Shown piece by piece: positions 1 through 6,097 of a DNA stretch of 6,221 nt; position 1 is the stretch's first letter, and every line of letters begins with the position of its first letter. The position numbers and the translations under genes were made by a program. The stretch comes from Pseudomonas sp. (GTDB lineage Bacteria; Pseudomonadota; Gammaproteobacteria; Pseudomonadales; Pseudomonadaceae), in the NCBI GenBank assembly GCA_003525045.1, contig DQGF01000187.1, positions 439 to 6,659 of the forward strand, in the 5' to 3' direction. Below the pieces are notes generated by a model. The model had not been told where the DNA came from and ran no database searches. It worked only from the letters and a program-made list of their open reading frames with translations.

Positions 1-725
1 TAGCTGTTGAGCATCGACACCACGACGGGCATGTCCGCACCGCCGATCGGGATGATGATCAGCACGCCCAGCACGAAGGCCAGGGCCAGCATCAGGGCGA
101 AAGCACCGAGATTGCCGGTCAGCATGAAGGTGATGCCCAGCGCCAGAGTCGCCAGACCCAGCACCAGGTTGAGCTTGTGCTGGCCGCTGAACTGTACCGG
201 TGCGCCTTGGAACAGGCGGAACTTGTATTTGCCCGAGAGCTTGCCGAAGGCGATCACCGAACCGGAGAAGGTGATTGCACCGATGGCAGCACCGAGGAAC
301 AGCTCCAGGCGGTTGCCCGCGGGAATCGAGTCACCCAGCTGTTTAACGATGCCCAGGGACTGCGGCTCGACCACCGCCGCAATGGCGATGAATACCGCGG
401 CCATACCGATCATGCTGTGCATGAAGGCGACCAGTTCCGGCATCTTGGTCATTTCAACGCGCTTGGCCATGATCGAGCCGGCGGTGCCGCCGACCAACAG
501 ACCGACGATGACGTAGCCGATGCCGGCGGTTGCGCCGCCTTGCCCAAAAGAGAGCGCGCCCAGCTTATAGATGAGGCCCACGGTAGTGAGGATCGCCAGC
601 GCCATGCCGAGCATGCCGTACACATTGCCGCGCCGCGACGTGGTCGGGTGCGACAGGCCCTTGAGAGCCTGGATGAAGCAGATCGACGCGATCAAGTAGA
701 GCGTCGTGACAAGATTCATGCTCAT
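1..725 (-). CDS. pntB: NAD(P) transhydrogenase beta subunit PntB, 3' part missing at the window edge
   Basis: PntB carries the NADP(H)-binding domain and most of the membrane proton channel of the proton-translocating transhydrogenase, which moves hydride from NADH to NADP+ using the proton gradient. The fragment encodes 241 residues of about 480 and has no stop before the edge, so the NADP(H)-binding domain lies outside. About seven hydrophobic segments are visible (roughly residues 4-21, 35-53, 68-83, 100-119, 141-160, 186-203, 206-228). His103 in the FMHSMIG stretch corresponds to the proton-channel His91 of E. coli PntB. The fragment ends in GGADMPVVVSMLNS, where Asp231 and Asn240 match the conserved Asp213 and Asn222 of E. 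coli. The ATG at 725-723 overlaps the pntAb stop as TAATG, which suggests translational coupling; a second in-frame ATG at 719-717 is an alternative start. An AGAGG-like ribosome site lies about 10 bases upstream, inside pntAb. The family call is very secure. Confidence 0.96.
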   Translation of the reverse strand, partial: MSMNLVTTLYLIASICFIQALKGLSHPTTSRRGNVYGMLGMALAILTTVGLIYKLGALSFGQGGATAGIGYVIVGLLVGGTAGSIMAKRVEMTKMPELVAFMHSMIGMAAVFIAIAAVVEPQSLGIVKQLGDSIPAGNRLELFLGAAIGAITFSGSVIAFGKLSGKYKFRLFQGAPVQFSGQHKLNLVLGLATLALGITFMLTGNLGAFALMLALAFVLGVLIIIPIGGADMPVVVSMLNS

Positions 726-1048
726 TACTTGGACGCCTCTTCTTTTACTGCTTTCGGGGCTTTTTTCTTGAACATCTCAAGCATCCTGCGGGTAACCAGG
801 AAGCCACCAAACACGTTGACCGCAGCCAGCGCTACCGCCAGGGTGCCCATGGTCTTGCCCAATGGCGTTACGGTCAAAGCCGCGGCCAGCATGGCGCCGA
901 CGATGACGATCGCCGAGATCGCGTTGGTCACCGCCATCAGTGGCGTGTGCAGTGCAGGTGTAACGTTCCAGACCACGTGATAACCGACATAAATCGCCAG
1001 CACGAAGATGATCAGGTTGTAGATACCGGGGGAGATAAGCTCTTCCAT
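725..1048 (-). CDS. pntAb: NAD(P) transhydrogenase small membrane subunit PntAb (alpha-2)
   Basis: This 107-residue inner-membrane protein is the separate membrane part of the alpha subunit in the three-subunit transhydrogenase, as in Rhodospirillum rubrum. In E. coli the same region is the C-terminal end of a single fused PntA. Three hydrophobic helices are visible at about residues 10-30, 36-60 and 66-88, with the typical [24 protein letters not shown] stretch between helices 1 and 2 and a [12 protein letters not shown] end to helix 3. A short basic tail rich in Lys and Glu follows. The ATG has an AGGGA ribosome site (1061-1057) 8 bases upstream, and the gene starts 15 bases after the pntAa stop. 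Its TAA overlaps the pntB ATG. The size and helix pattern are normal for the family. Confidence 0.95.
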   Translation of the reverse strand: MEELISPGIYNLIIFVLAIYVGYHVVWNVTPALHTPLMAVTNAISAIVIVGAMLAAALTVTPLGKTMGTLAVALAAVNVFGGFLVTRRMLEMFKKKAPKAVKEEASK

Positions 1049-1063
1049 CGTCTGAATCCCTGC

Positions 1064-2185
1064 TTAGGCGTTTTTGCGGATGACTTGGCCGTCGCGGCAC
1101 ATCAGGCACGCGGCGACGATGTCGTCTTCGAGGTTCACTTCGAACTGGCCTTCTTTGTTGAAGACCAGCTTCAGGAAGTCCAGCAGGTTGCGTGCGTACA
1201 GGGCCGAAGCGTCTGCTGCAACTGCGCCGGCCAGATTGGTCGGTCCGCAAATGGTCACGCCATTCTCGACCACCACCTGATCGGCCACCGTCAGCGGACA
1301 GTTGCCGCCCTGGGCTGCCGCGAGGTCAATGACCACCGAGCCCGGTTTCATCTGCGCCACGGTTTCCGCGCTCAACAGCGTCGGTGCCTTGCGACCCGGA
1401 ATCAGTGCGGTGGTGATGACAATGTCCGCCTGCTTGGCGCGCTCGTGCACGGCAAGCGCCTGACGCTGCATCCAGCTGGCAGGCATGGGTCGCGCGTAAC
1501 CGCCGACACCGACGGCGCATTCGCGCTCTTCATCGGTCTCATAAGGCACGTCGACGAACTTGGCGCCGAGGGATTCGATCTGCTCTTTTACCGCAGGACG
1601 CACGTCAGACGCTTCGATCACTGCCCCCAGACGTTTCGCCGTGGCGATCGCCTGCAAACCGGCGACGCCGGCGCCCAGAATCAGTACGCGCGCCGCTTTC
1701 ACGGTGCCCGCAGCGGTCATCAGCATCGGCATGAAGCGCGGATAGTGGTAAGCAGCCAGCAGCACGGCTTTATAGCCGGCAATGTTGGCTTGGGACGACA
1801 GCACGTCCAGGCTCTGCGCGCGGGAGGTGCGTGGCGCAGCTTCCAGCGCGAACGCGGTAATGCCGCACTCAGCCAGCTTGGCAATGGTTTCATTGCTGAA
1901 CGGGTTGAGCATGCCCACCACAACGGTGCCGCTCTTGATCAGAGCAAGTTCGCTGTCGCTCGGGGCGACCACCTTGAGAATCAGCTCGGCACCAAACGCA
2001 TCGTTGGCGCTGCCAATGGATGCACCTGCCGCTTCATAGGCACTGTCGACAACGCTGGCGTTAATGCCGGCGCCGCTTTGCACAGTGACCTTATGTCCCT
2101 GGCCGATCAGCTTCTTGATGGTTTCCGGGGTTGCAGCAACCCGTGTTTCACCCGTCTGGGTTTCGAGAGGAACACCAATGTGCAC
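1064..2185 (-). CDS. pntAa: NAD(P) transhydrogenase NAD(H)-binding subunit PntAa (alpha-1), GTG start
   Basis: This 373-residue soluble subunit (domain I) binds NAD(H) on the cytoplasmic face and passes hydride to the NADP(H) domain of PntB. It belongs to the alanine dehydrogenase/PntA family. The N-terminal MHIGVPLE and GETRVAATP stretch is typical. The nucleotide-binding GAGVAG sits at residues 171-176. The loop that contacts nicotinamide has Arg119, Gln124, Asp127 and Ser130, matching the Arg127/Gln132/Asp135/Ser138 set of the R. rubrum protein by spacing. Tyr230 in the GGYA segment matches the mobile loop. The protein stops after domain I, confirming the split arrangement with pntAb. Translation starts at GTG (2185-2183), supported by a strong AGGAGA ribosome site 6 bases upstream; no ATG near this point gives the conserved N terminus. 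It is the first gene of the leftward pntAa-pntAb-pntB operon. Confidence 0.97.
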   Translation of the reverse strand: MHIGVPLETQTGETRVAATPETIKKLIGQGHKVTVQSGAGINASVVDSAYEAAGASIGSANDAFGAELILKVVAPSDSELALIKSGTVVVGMLNPFSNETIAKLAECGITAFALEAAPRTSRAQSLDVLSSQANIAGYKAVLLAAYHYPRFMPMLMTAAGTVKAARVLILGAGVAGLQAIATAKRLGAVIEASDVRPAVKEQIESLGAKFVDVPYETDEERECAVGVGGYARPMPASWMQRQALAVHERAKQADIVITTALIPGRKAPTLLSAETVAQMKPGSVVIDLAAAQGGNCPLTVADQVVVENGVTICGPTNLAGAVAADASALYARNLLDFLKLVFNKEGQFEVNLEDDIVAACLMCRDGQVIRKNA

Positions 2186-2191
2186 GTCAAA

Positions 2192-2197
2192 TCTCCT
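2192..2197 (-). promoter_or_regulatory. Ribosome binding site for pntAa
   Basis: On the minus strand AGGAGA lies 6 bases before the GTG at 2185. It is a near-perfect Shine-Dalgarno sequence and fixes this GTG as the start of pntAa. Confidence 0.85.
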
Positions 2198-2322
2198 GCG
2201 TGATCTTATTGAGTAAACCCAGGCACTTCGGATGGTGCGGCTGGGGCGGGCCGATCAGCACGATCCCACCGAATCAGGGCGGGGCGCGGCATTTTGCAGG
2301 CGAACTATGTGCCCTTCAAGGG

Positions 2323-2353
2323 ATTATGACGGGTGACGGAAAATTAACTACAA
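2323..2353 (-). promoter_or_regulatory. Candidate sigma70-type promoter for the pnt operon (weak)
   Basis: On the minus strand CATAAT (2328-2323) matches five of six positions of the -10 consensus. The best -35 is TTGTAG (2353-2348) with a long 19-base spacer, so the match is poor. The predicted transcript would start near 2316 and leave a leader of about 130 bases before the pntAa GTG. Its value comes mainly from position: it is the best -10-like hexamer I found on the correct strand in the gap, and the repeats at 2349-2414 overlap or flank it. Confidence 0.27.
2327..2339 (+). repeat. Tandem TGACGG hexamer
   Basis: TGACGG occurs at 2327-2332 and again at 2334-2339, a 7-base period. It abuts the candidate pnt -10 element and shares the GTGAC core with the inverted repeats at 2354-2366 and 2405-2409. 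It could be part of the same set of binding half-sites. Confidence 0.45.
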
Positions 2354-2414
2354 GTCACCCCGTGACCGAATGTCGCAACCAGCCCGGTCAATCCCTTTCA
2401 GGCCGTGACTTGTA
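2349..2414. repeat. Inverted repeat upstream of the pnt operon: 10-base arms with nested smaller repeats
   Basis: TACAAGTCAC at 2349-2358 and GTGACTTGTA at 2405-2414 are exact inverted copies, 46 bases apart. Nested inside are TGACCG (2363-2368) and CGGTCA (2385-2390), also exact inverted copies. The left arm also forms a tight palindrome with its neighbour: GTCAC (2354-2358), three Cs, GTGAC (2362-2366). A further pair, AAGGGATT (2318-2325) and AATCCCTT (2390-2397), extends the structure to the left. The spacing and position are consistent with operator half-sites or with a folded DNA/RNA element, but I do not recognise a known regulator's site. Confidence 0.6.
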
Positions 2415-2588
2415 AGGGTTTTACTGGAAACTGAAGAATTTCCGCATCGGTAAGGCGAATGAGGCGTCATTGCGCTTGAATGGAGGCTCAAAGCCGCATT
2501 TTCAGGCGCTTGTGGAACGTTTGTACTGCCGACAGATACAGTTTGCGAATATGCGACAAATACATACATCTGTAGGGCTTTCATTTTG

Positions 2589-2604
2589 CTGACTACAAAG
2601 TCAG
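2589..2604. terminator. Perfect stem-loop just downstream of gcdR; weak terminator candidate
   Basis: CTGACT (2589-2594) and AGTCAG (2599-2604) form a perfect 6-base stem with a four-base loop, 17 bases past the gcdR stop. Read leftward, the direction of gcdR, the stem is not followed by a T-run, so it is not a canonical intrinsic terminator. Read rightward it is followed by TTTT, but no rightward gene ends there. It may end or stabilise the gcdR mRNA, or it may be chance. Confidence 0.35.
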
Positions 2605-2621
2605 TTTTCCGGGTTGAGCCT

Positions 2622-3521
2622 TTATCCTTCTAGGTTGTAACTGTGTGCCTGATTAACCAGCCAGTCGCGAAAAGCCCTCAAAGAGGCCGATTCGACCTTT
2701 CGCTCGGGAATCATCAGGTAATAAGCCTTGATGCTCGACAGTGCCTGAGGGTTGGCAATCACCAGGCGCTTCTCCGCCAGCTCACGCTGAATCAGAAACG
2801 GCGGAATCAGCGCAATCCCCATGTCGTGCATCGCCGCTTGGGCCAGCATGGAGAATAGCTCGTAACGCGGTCCTGTCATGTCTCGCGGGATATTAAGGTT
2901 CTGGGAGTTGAACCATTGGCGCCAGGCATAGGGGCGAGTGGTTTGTTGCAGCAGGGGCAGGTCGGCAATTTCGCTGGGGGTCAGACGGGTCTTTTTTCCC
3001 AGTAGGTCAGGGCTGCACACGGGCATCGGATTTTCGCCCATCAGCCTGTGGGATTCGGTACCGGACCAGTCAGCGTCACCAAAATAGATCGCGGCATCGA
3101 AGTCGGTGTCGGCAAACAGGAACGGGCGCGTTCGGTTGGTGAGGTTGACCGTCACTTCCGGGTGTTTTTGCTGGAAGTCCTTGAGCCTTGGCAGCAGCCA
3201 TTGAGTGCCGAAGGTTGGAACCACGGCCAATTCGATCACGTTGGCGCCCTGCTGGCCCATCACGGACAAGGTGTCCCGCTCAACCGCATCTAGCTGGGTG
3301 GCTACCCGTCGGCTATACGACAGTCCGGCTTCCGTCAGCTTGACCCCGCGGCGCGAGCGGCGGAACAGTTCAACGCTCAGAAATTCTTCCAGACTGGCGA
3401 TCTGCCGGCAAATCGCACCTTGAGTCAGCGAAAGCTCCTGGGCGGCCTTGGTAAAGCTTTCGTGGCGCGCTGCTGCCTCGAAGCTGATCAGGGCGGTGGT
3501 GCTGGGTATCTTCCTTCGCAT
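2622..3521 (-). CDS. gcdR: LysR-type transcriptional regulator, likely the glutarate-responsive activator GcdR
   Basis: This 299-residue protein has the usual LysR-family length and layout: an N-terminal winged helix-turn-helix (about residues 6-65, recognition region ESFTKAAQELSLTQGAICRQIA at 21-42), a linker helix, and an effector-binding domain from about residue 95 to the end. It is divergent from gcdH, the classic arrangement for a LysR regulator and its target. In Pseudomonas putida the regulator beside gcdH and gcdG is GcdR, which activates them in response to glutarate; the identity here rests on that context plus family. I chose the ATG at 3521-3519 because GAGG lies 9 bases upstream; the GTG at 3536 gives five extra residues but has no ribosome site. 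Codons 2, 3 and 5 (CGA, AGG, ATA) are rare in such genomes. The family is certain; the glutarate ligand is inferred. Confidence 0.9.
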   Translation of the reverse strand: MRRKIPSTTALISFEAAARHESFTKAAQELSLTQGAICRQIASLEEFLSVELFRRSRRGVKLTEAGLSYSRRVATQLDAVERDTLSVMGQQGANVIELAVVPTFGTQWLLPRLKDFQQKHPEVTVNLTNRTRPFLFADTDFDAAIYFGDADWSGTESHRLMGENPMPVCSPDLLGKKTRLTPSEIADLPLLQQTTRPYAWRQWFNSQNLNIPRDMTGPRYELFSMLAQAAMHDMGIALIPPFLIQRELAEKRLVIANPQALSSIKAYYLMIPERKVESASLRAFRDWLVNQAHSYNLEG

Positions 3522-3529
3522 ATACGTCA

Positions 3530-3533
3530 ACCT
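3530..3533 (-). promoter_or_regulatory. Ribosome binding site deciding the gcdR start
   Basis: On the minus strand GAGG (3533-3530) lies 9 bases before the ATG at 3521. The upstream GTG at 3536 overlaps this site and has only AT-rich sequence before it, so the ATG start is preferred. Confidence 0.6.
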
Positions 3534-3545
3534 CACTAATACATC

Positions 3546-3574
3546 GCATAAAAGCCGTTTAGCGACATTTCGAA
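3546..3574 (-). promoter_or_regulatory. Candidate gcdR promoter overlapping the LysR box (weak)
   Basis: On the minus strand TTCGAA (3574-3569), a 17-base spacer and TTATGC (3551-3546) give a marginal sigma70-type promoter about 25 bases before the gcdR ATG. The -35 element sits inside the T-N11-A palindrome, which would fit the negative autoregulation common in LysR systems. Both hexamers are poor matches. Confidence 0.25.
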
Positions 3575-3583
3575 GTGAGAAAT
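3567..3583. promoter_or_regulatory. LysR-type binding site (T-N11-A palindrome) between gcdR and gcdH
   Basis: ATTTC (3567-3571) and GAAAT (3579-3583) are perfect inverted arms around a 7-base centre. T3569 and A3581 give the T-N11-A core typical of LysR-family sites. The centre is about 71 bases before the predicted gcdH transcription start, close to the usual position (near -65) of a LysR recognition site at an activated promoter. The sequence TTAGC flanks it as a direct repeat at 3559-3563 and 3583-3587. It is the best candidate for GcdR binding. Confidence 0.55.
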
Positions 3584-3610
3584 TAGCACAACAGTATGCA
3601 AAATCCTCGT

Positions 3611-3639
3611 TTGCCGTGACGCCGAACCCGGCCTAGGAT
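3611..3639 (+). promoter_or_regulatory. Predicted sigma70-type promoter of gcdH-gcdG
   Basis: TTGCCG (3611-3616) and TAGGAT (3634-3639) are separated by exactly 17 bases. Both keep the key positions of the -35 and -10 consensus. Transcription would start near 3646 and give a leader of about 33 bases before the gcdH ATG. The weak -35 suits a promoter that needs an activator. Confidence 0.55.
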
Positions 3640-3664
3640 CAATCCACGTTATTTGACCCGATTC

Positions 3665-3671
3665 GAGAGGA
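3665..3671 (+). promoter_or_regulatory. Ribosome binding site for gcdH
   Basis: GAGAGGA lies 7 bases before the ATG at 3679 and supports this start. Confidence 0.75.
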
Positions 3672-3678
3672 CACACTC

Positions 3679-4860
3679 ATGGGCGGTAAAGCTAGTTTCA
3701 ACTGGATCGATCCCCTGCTGCTGGATCAACAGCTCACCGAAGAAGAGCGCATGATTCGCGATACCGCCGAGCAATTCGCTCAGCAGAAACTCGCGCCACG
3801 CGTTCTCGAAGCTTTCCGCCATGAAAAGACCGATCCGGCGATCTTTCGTGAAATGGGTGAAATCGGCCTGTTGGGGGCGACCATCCCTGAGCAGTACGGT
3901 GGCAGCGGCCTGAACTATGTCAGCTACGGTCTGATCGCTCGTGAAGTGGAGCGCGTCGACTCGGGCTATCGCTCGATGATGAGCGTGCAGTCCTCTTTGG
4001 TGATGGTGCCGATCAATGAATTCGGTACCGAAGCCCAGAAACAGAAGTACCTGCCGAAATTGGCCACAGGCGAATGGATTGGCTGCTTCGGTCTGACCGA
4101 GCCGAACCACGGTTCCGACCCGGGCGCGATGATTACTCGTGCACGCAAAGTGGAAGGCGGCTACAGCCTCACCGGCAGCAAGATGTGGATCACCAACAGC
4201 CCGATCGCCGATGTGTTCGTGGTCTGGGGCAAGGACGATGCGGGCGACATCCGTGGCTTCGTGCTGGAGAAAGGCTGGAAAGGCCTGAGCGCTCCGGTGA
4301 TTCATGGCAAGGTCGGTCTGCGTGCATCCATCACCGGCGAGATCGTCATGGACAACGTGTTTGTCCCTGAAGAGAACATCTTCCCGGATGTCCGTGGTTT
4401 GAAAGGTCCGTTCACCTGCCTCAACTCCGCACGCTATGGCATCTCCTGGGGGGCGTTGGGTGCTGCCGAGTTCTGCTGGCACACCGCTCGCCAGTACACC
4501 CTGGATCGTCAGCAGTTCGGTCGTCCATTGGCCGCCACCCAACTGATCCAGAAGAAGCTGGCCGACATGCAGACGGAAATCACTCTGGCGCTGCAAGGTT
4601 GCCTGCGTCTGGGTCGTATGAAAGATGAAGGCACGGCTGCGGTCGAGATTACTTCGATGATGAAGCGCAACTCCTGTGGCAAGTCCCTGGACATTGCTCG
4701 CATGGCGCGCGACATGCTGGGCGGCAACGGCATCTCCGATGAGTTCGGTGTGGCCCGTCACTTGGTCAACCTGGAAGTGGTGAATACCTATGAAGGTACG
4801 CATGACGTCCACGCGCTGATCCTTGGTCGTGCGCAGACCGGCATCCAGGCGTTCTATTAA
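3679..4860 (+). CDS. gcdH: Glutaryl-CoA dehydrogenase (FAD-dependent, decarboxylating)
   Basis: GcdH oxidises glutaryl-CoA and releases CO2 to give crotonyl-CoA, passing electrons to electron-transfer flavoprotein. It is a soluble cytoplasmic acyl-CoA dehydrogenase family flavoprotein. The 393 residues match the full family length. Motifs in order: the N-terminal helical domain; [13 protein letters not shown] (96-108) with Arg98, equivalent to the substrate-binding Arg94 of the human enzyme; [16 protein letters not shown] (136-151), the first acyl-CoA dehydrogenase signature; KMWITNS (168-174) in the FAD-binding middle domain; [21 protein letters not shown] (277-297); and [17 protein letters not shown] (369-385), where Glu372 is the catalytic base equivalent to human Glu370. 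The Arg and the YEGTHD context separate it from general short-chain acyl-CoA dehydrogenases. It is first in a rightward pair with gcdG and has its own promoter and a putative GcdR site upstream. Very secure. Confidence 0.97.
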   Translation: MGGKASFNWIDPLLLDQQLTEEERMIRDTAEQFAQQKLAPRVLEAFRHEKTDPAIFREMGEIGLLGATIPEQYGGSGLNYVSYGLIAREVERVDSGYRSMMSVQSSLVMVPINEFGTEAQKQKYLPKLATGEWIGCFGLTEPNHGSDPGAMITRARKVEGGYSLTGSKMWITNSPIADVFVVWGKDDAGDIRGFVLEKGWKGLSAPVIHGKVGLRASITGEIVMDNVFVPEENIFPDVRGLKGPFTCLNSARYGISWGALGAAEFCWHTARQYTLDRQQFGRPLAATQLIQKKLADMQTEITLALQGCLRLGRMKDEGTAAVEITSMMKRNSCGKSLDIARMARDMLGGNGISDEFGVARHLVNLEVVNTYEGTHDVHALILGRAQTGIQAFY

Positions 4861-4861
4861 T

Positions 4862-4866
4862 AGGAG
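4862..4866 (+). promoter_or_regulatory. Ribosome binding site deciding the gcdG start
   Basis: AGGAG lies 7 bases before the ATG at 4874, in the 13-base gap after the gcdH stop. It rules out a longer in-frame GTG start at 4823, which would overlap gcdH and add 17 residues of unrelated sequence. Confidence 0.85.
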
Positions 4867-4873
4867 AACGGCC

Positions 4874-6094
4874 ATGGGCGCGCTATCGCATCTACGGGTA
4901 TTGGATTTATCGCGGGTGCTGGCCGGGCCGTGGGCCGGGCAGATCCTTGCTGACCTTGGCGCCGAAGTGATCAAGGTCGAGCGGCCGGGTAATGGCGATG
5001 ACACGCGCGCCTGGGGGCCTCCTTTCCTCAAAGACGCCTATGGCGAGAATACCAGCGAAGCGGCCTATTACTTGTCGGCCAATCGCAACAAGCAATCGGT
5101 CACCATCGACTTCACGCGCCAGGAAGGGCAGAAGTTGGTGCGTGAACTGGCGGCCAAGTCGGACATCCTGATCGAGAACTTCAAGGTGGGAGGCCTGGCG
5201 GCTTATGGGCTGGACTATGAATCGCTCAAGGCGATCAATCCGAATCTGATTTATTGCTCGATTACCGGCTTTGGTCAGACTGGCCCTTACGCCAAGCGTG
5301 CGGGTTATGACTTCATGATCCAGGGGCTTGGCGGGCTGATGAGTCTGACCGGGCGGCCCGAAGGCGACGAAGGTGCAGGCCCGGTGAAAGTCGGCGTGGC
5401 GCTGACCGACATCTTGACGGGGCTCTACTCGACAGTGGCGATCCTGGCGGCACTCGCTCATCGGGATCATGACGGTGGCGGTCAGCATATAGATATGGCG
5501 CTGTTGGATGTTCAGGTAGCTTGTCTGGCTAACCAGGCGATGAATTACCTGACTACAGGTAATGCGCCCAAGCGCCTGGGTAACGCTCACCCGAACATCG
5601 TGCCTTATCAGGACTTTCCTACGGCGGATGGCGACTTCATCCTCACCGTGGGGAATGACGGGCAGTTTCGCAAGTTTGCCGAAGTGGCGGGTCAGCCGCA
5701 GTGGGCGGATGATCCACGCTTTGCGACAAACAAGTTGCGGGTGGCGAATCGTGTGGAGTTGATTCCGCTTATCCGGCAGGCGACGGTGTTCAAGACGACT
5801 GCTGAGTGGGTGCTGCAGCTGGAGCAGGCAGGCGTGCCGTGTGGACCGATCAATGATCTGGCGCAGATGTTTGCCGATCCTCAGGTCAAGGCGCGTGGTT
5901 TGGCGATTGAACTGCCTCACGTGCTGGCCGGGATGGTGCCGCAGGTGGCGAGCCCGATCCGGCTCTCGGCGACTCCGGTGGAGTACCGCAATGCACCTCC
6001 GTTGCTGGGTGAGCATACGCTGGAGGTGCTGCAACGGGTGTTAGGCCTGGACGCTGACGCAGTGGCTGCGTTCAAAGAGGCTGGGGTGCTTTGA
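4874..6094 (+). CDS. gcdG: Class III CoA-transferase, likely succinyl-CoA:glutarate CoA-transferase
   Basis: The protein is expected to move CoA from succinyl-CoA to glutarate, making the glutaryl-CoA used by GcdH. Its 406 residues fit the CaiB/BaiF (formyl-CoA transferase, family III) fold. Visible marks are LSRVLAGPWAGQILADLGAEVIKVERP (12-38) at the N terminus, NRNKQSVTIDF (70-80), ILIENFKVG (98-106), YCSITGFGQTGPYAKRAGYD (127-146), and VGVALTDILTGLYS (173-186), where Asp179 is the expected catalytic aspartate (Asp169 in formyl-CoA transferase). The C-terminal part has VPCGPINDLAQMFADPQVKARGL (321-343), also typical. The 13-base gap to gcdH indicates one operon. Sequence alone does not prove the acyl specificity; the gcdH neighbour and the glutarate genes of P. 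putida and the human SUGCT enzyme support glutarate. Other dicarboxylates are possible side substrates. Confidence 0.92.
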   Translation: MGALSHLRVLDLSRVLAGPWAGQILADLGAEVIKVERPGNGDDTRAWGPPFLKDAYGENTSEAAYYLSANRNKQSVTIDFTRQEGQKLVRELAAKSDILIENFKVGGLAAYGLDYESLKAINPNLIYCSITGFGQTGPYAKRAGYDFMIQGLGGLMSLTGRPEGDEGAGPVKVGVALTDILTGLYSTVAILAALAHRDHDGGGQHIDMALLDVQVACLANQAMNYLTTGNAPKRLGNAHPNIVPYQDFPTADGDFILTVGNDGQFRKFAEVAGQPQWADDPRFATNKLRVANRVELIPLIRQATVFKTTAEWVLQLEQAGVPCGPINDLAQMFADPQVKARGLAIELPHVLAGMVPQVASPIRLSATPVEYRNAPPLLGEHTLEVLQRVLGLDADAVAAFKEAGVL

Positions 6095-6097
6095 GTG

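Larger units (their letters stand above)
2186..2621. other. 436-base non-coding gap between gcdR and pntAa
   Basis: No convincing gene is visible on either strand. A 78-codon minus-strand reading frame at 2348-2584 has low-complexity, Ser/Thr-rich content, no recognisable family and no good ribosome site, so I do not call it. The part nearest pntAa (about 2220-2295) is very GC-rich and should be the pnt mRNA leader. The middle (2316-2414) contains several overlapping inverted and direct repeats and a possible -10 element. The part nearest gcdR (2530-2620) is AT-richer and holds a perfect stem-loop. The gap must contain the pnt promoter unless gcdR transcripts read through into pnt. Confidence 0.7.

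Noticed and set aside
177..980. Open frame of 267 codons on the plus strand opposite pntB and pntAb
   Set aside because: The real pntB and pntAb proteins are on the other strand; this frame has no family resemblance.
947..2203. Open frame of 418 codons on the plus strand opposite pntAa and pntAb
   Set aside because: It lies antisense to confident pnt genes and has the His/Arg/Gln-rich composition typical of antisense frames in GC-rich genomes.
2220..2295. Riboswitch in the GC-rich pnt leader
   Set aside because: I could not find a conserved aptamer core; only generic GC-rich pairing is visible.
2348..2584. Open frame of 78 codons on the minus strand in the gcdR-pntAa gap
   Set aside because: It has no family resemblance, low-complexity Ser/Thr-rich content and no good ribosome site, and it overlaps the repeat region. 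A short real peptide cannot be fully excluded.
3653..3658. TTGACC as a -35 element close to gcdH
   Set aside because: Any matching -10 would fall at or after the gcdH start codon.
4823..4873. Longer gcdG start (GTG at 4823) giving 17 extra N-terminal residues
   Set aside because: It overlaps the end of gcdH, and the extra residues are Arg-rich and unlike family N termini. The ATG at 4874 has an ideal ribosome site.
3649..5031. Long open frame of 460 codons on the minus strand, opposite gcdH and the start of gcdG
   Set aside because: It is antisense to two clearly identified genes. The translation is rich in His, Arg and Gln, as expected from the complement of GC-biased codons, with no recognisable family and no ribosome site.
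4907..6034. Open frame of 375 codons on the minus strand opposite gcdG
   Set aside because: It is a shadow of gcdG codon bias; its product is Arg/His-rich with no recognisable domain.
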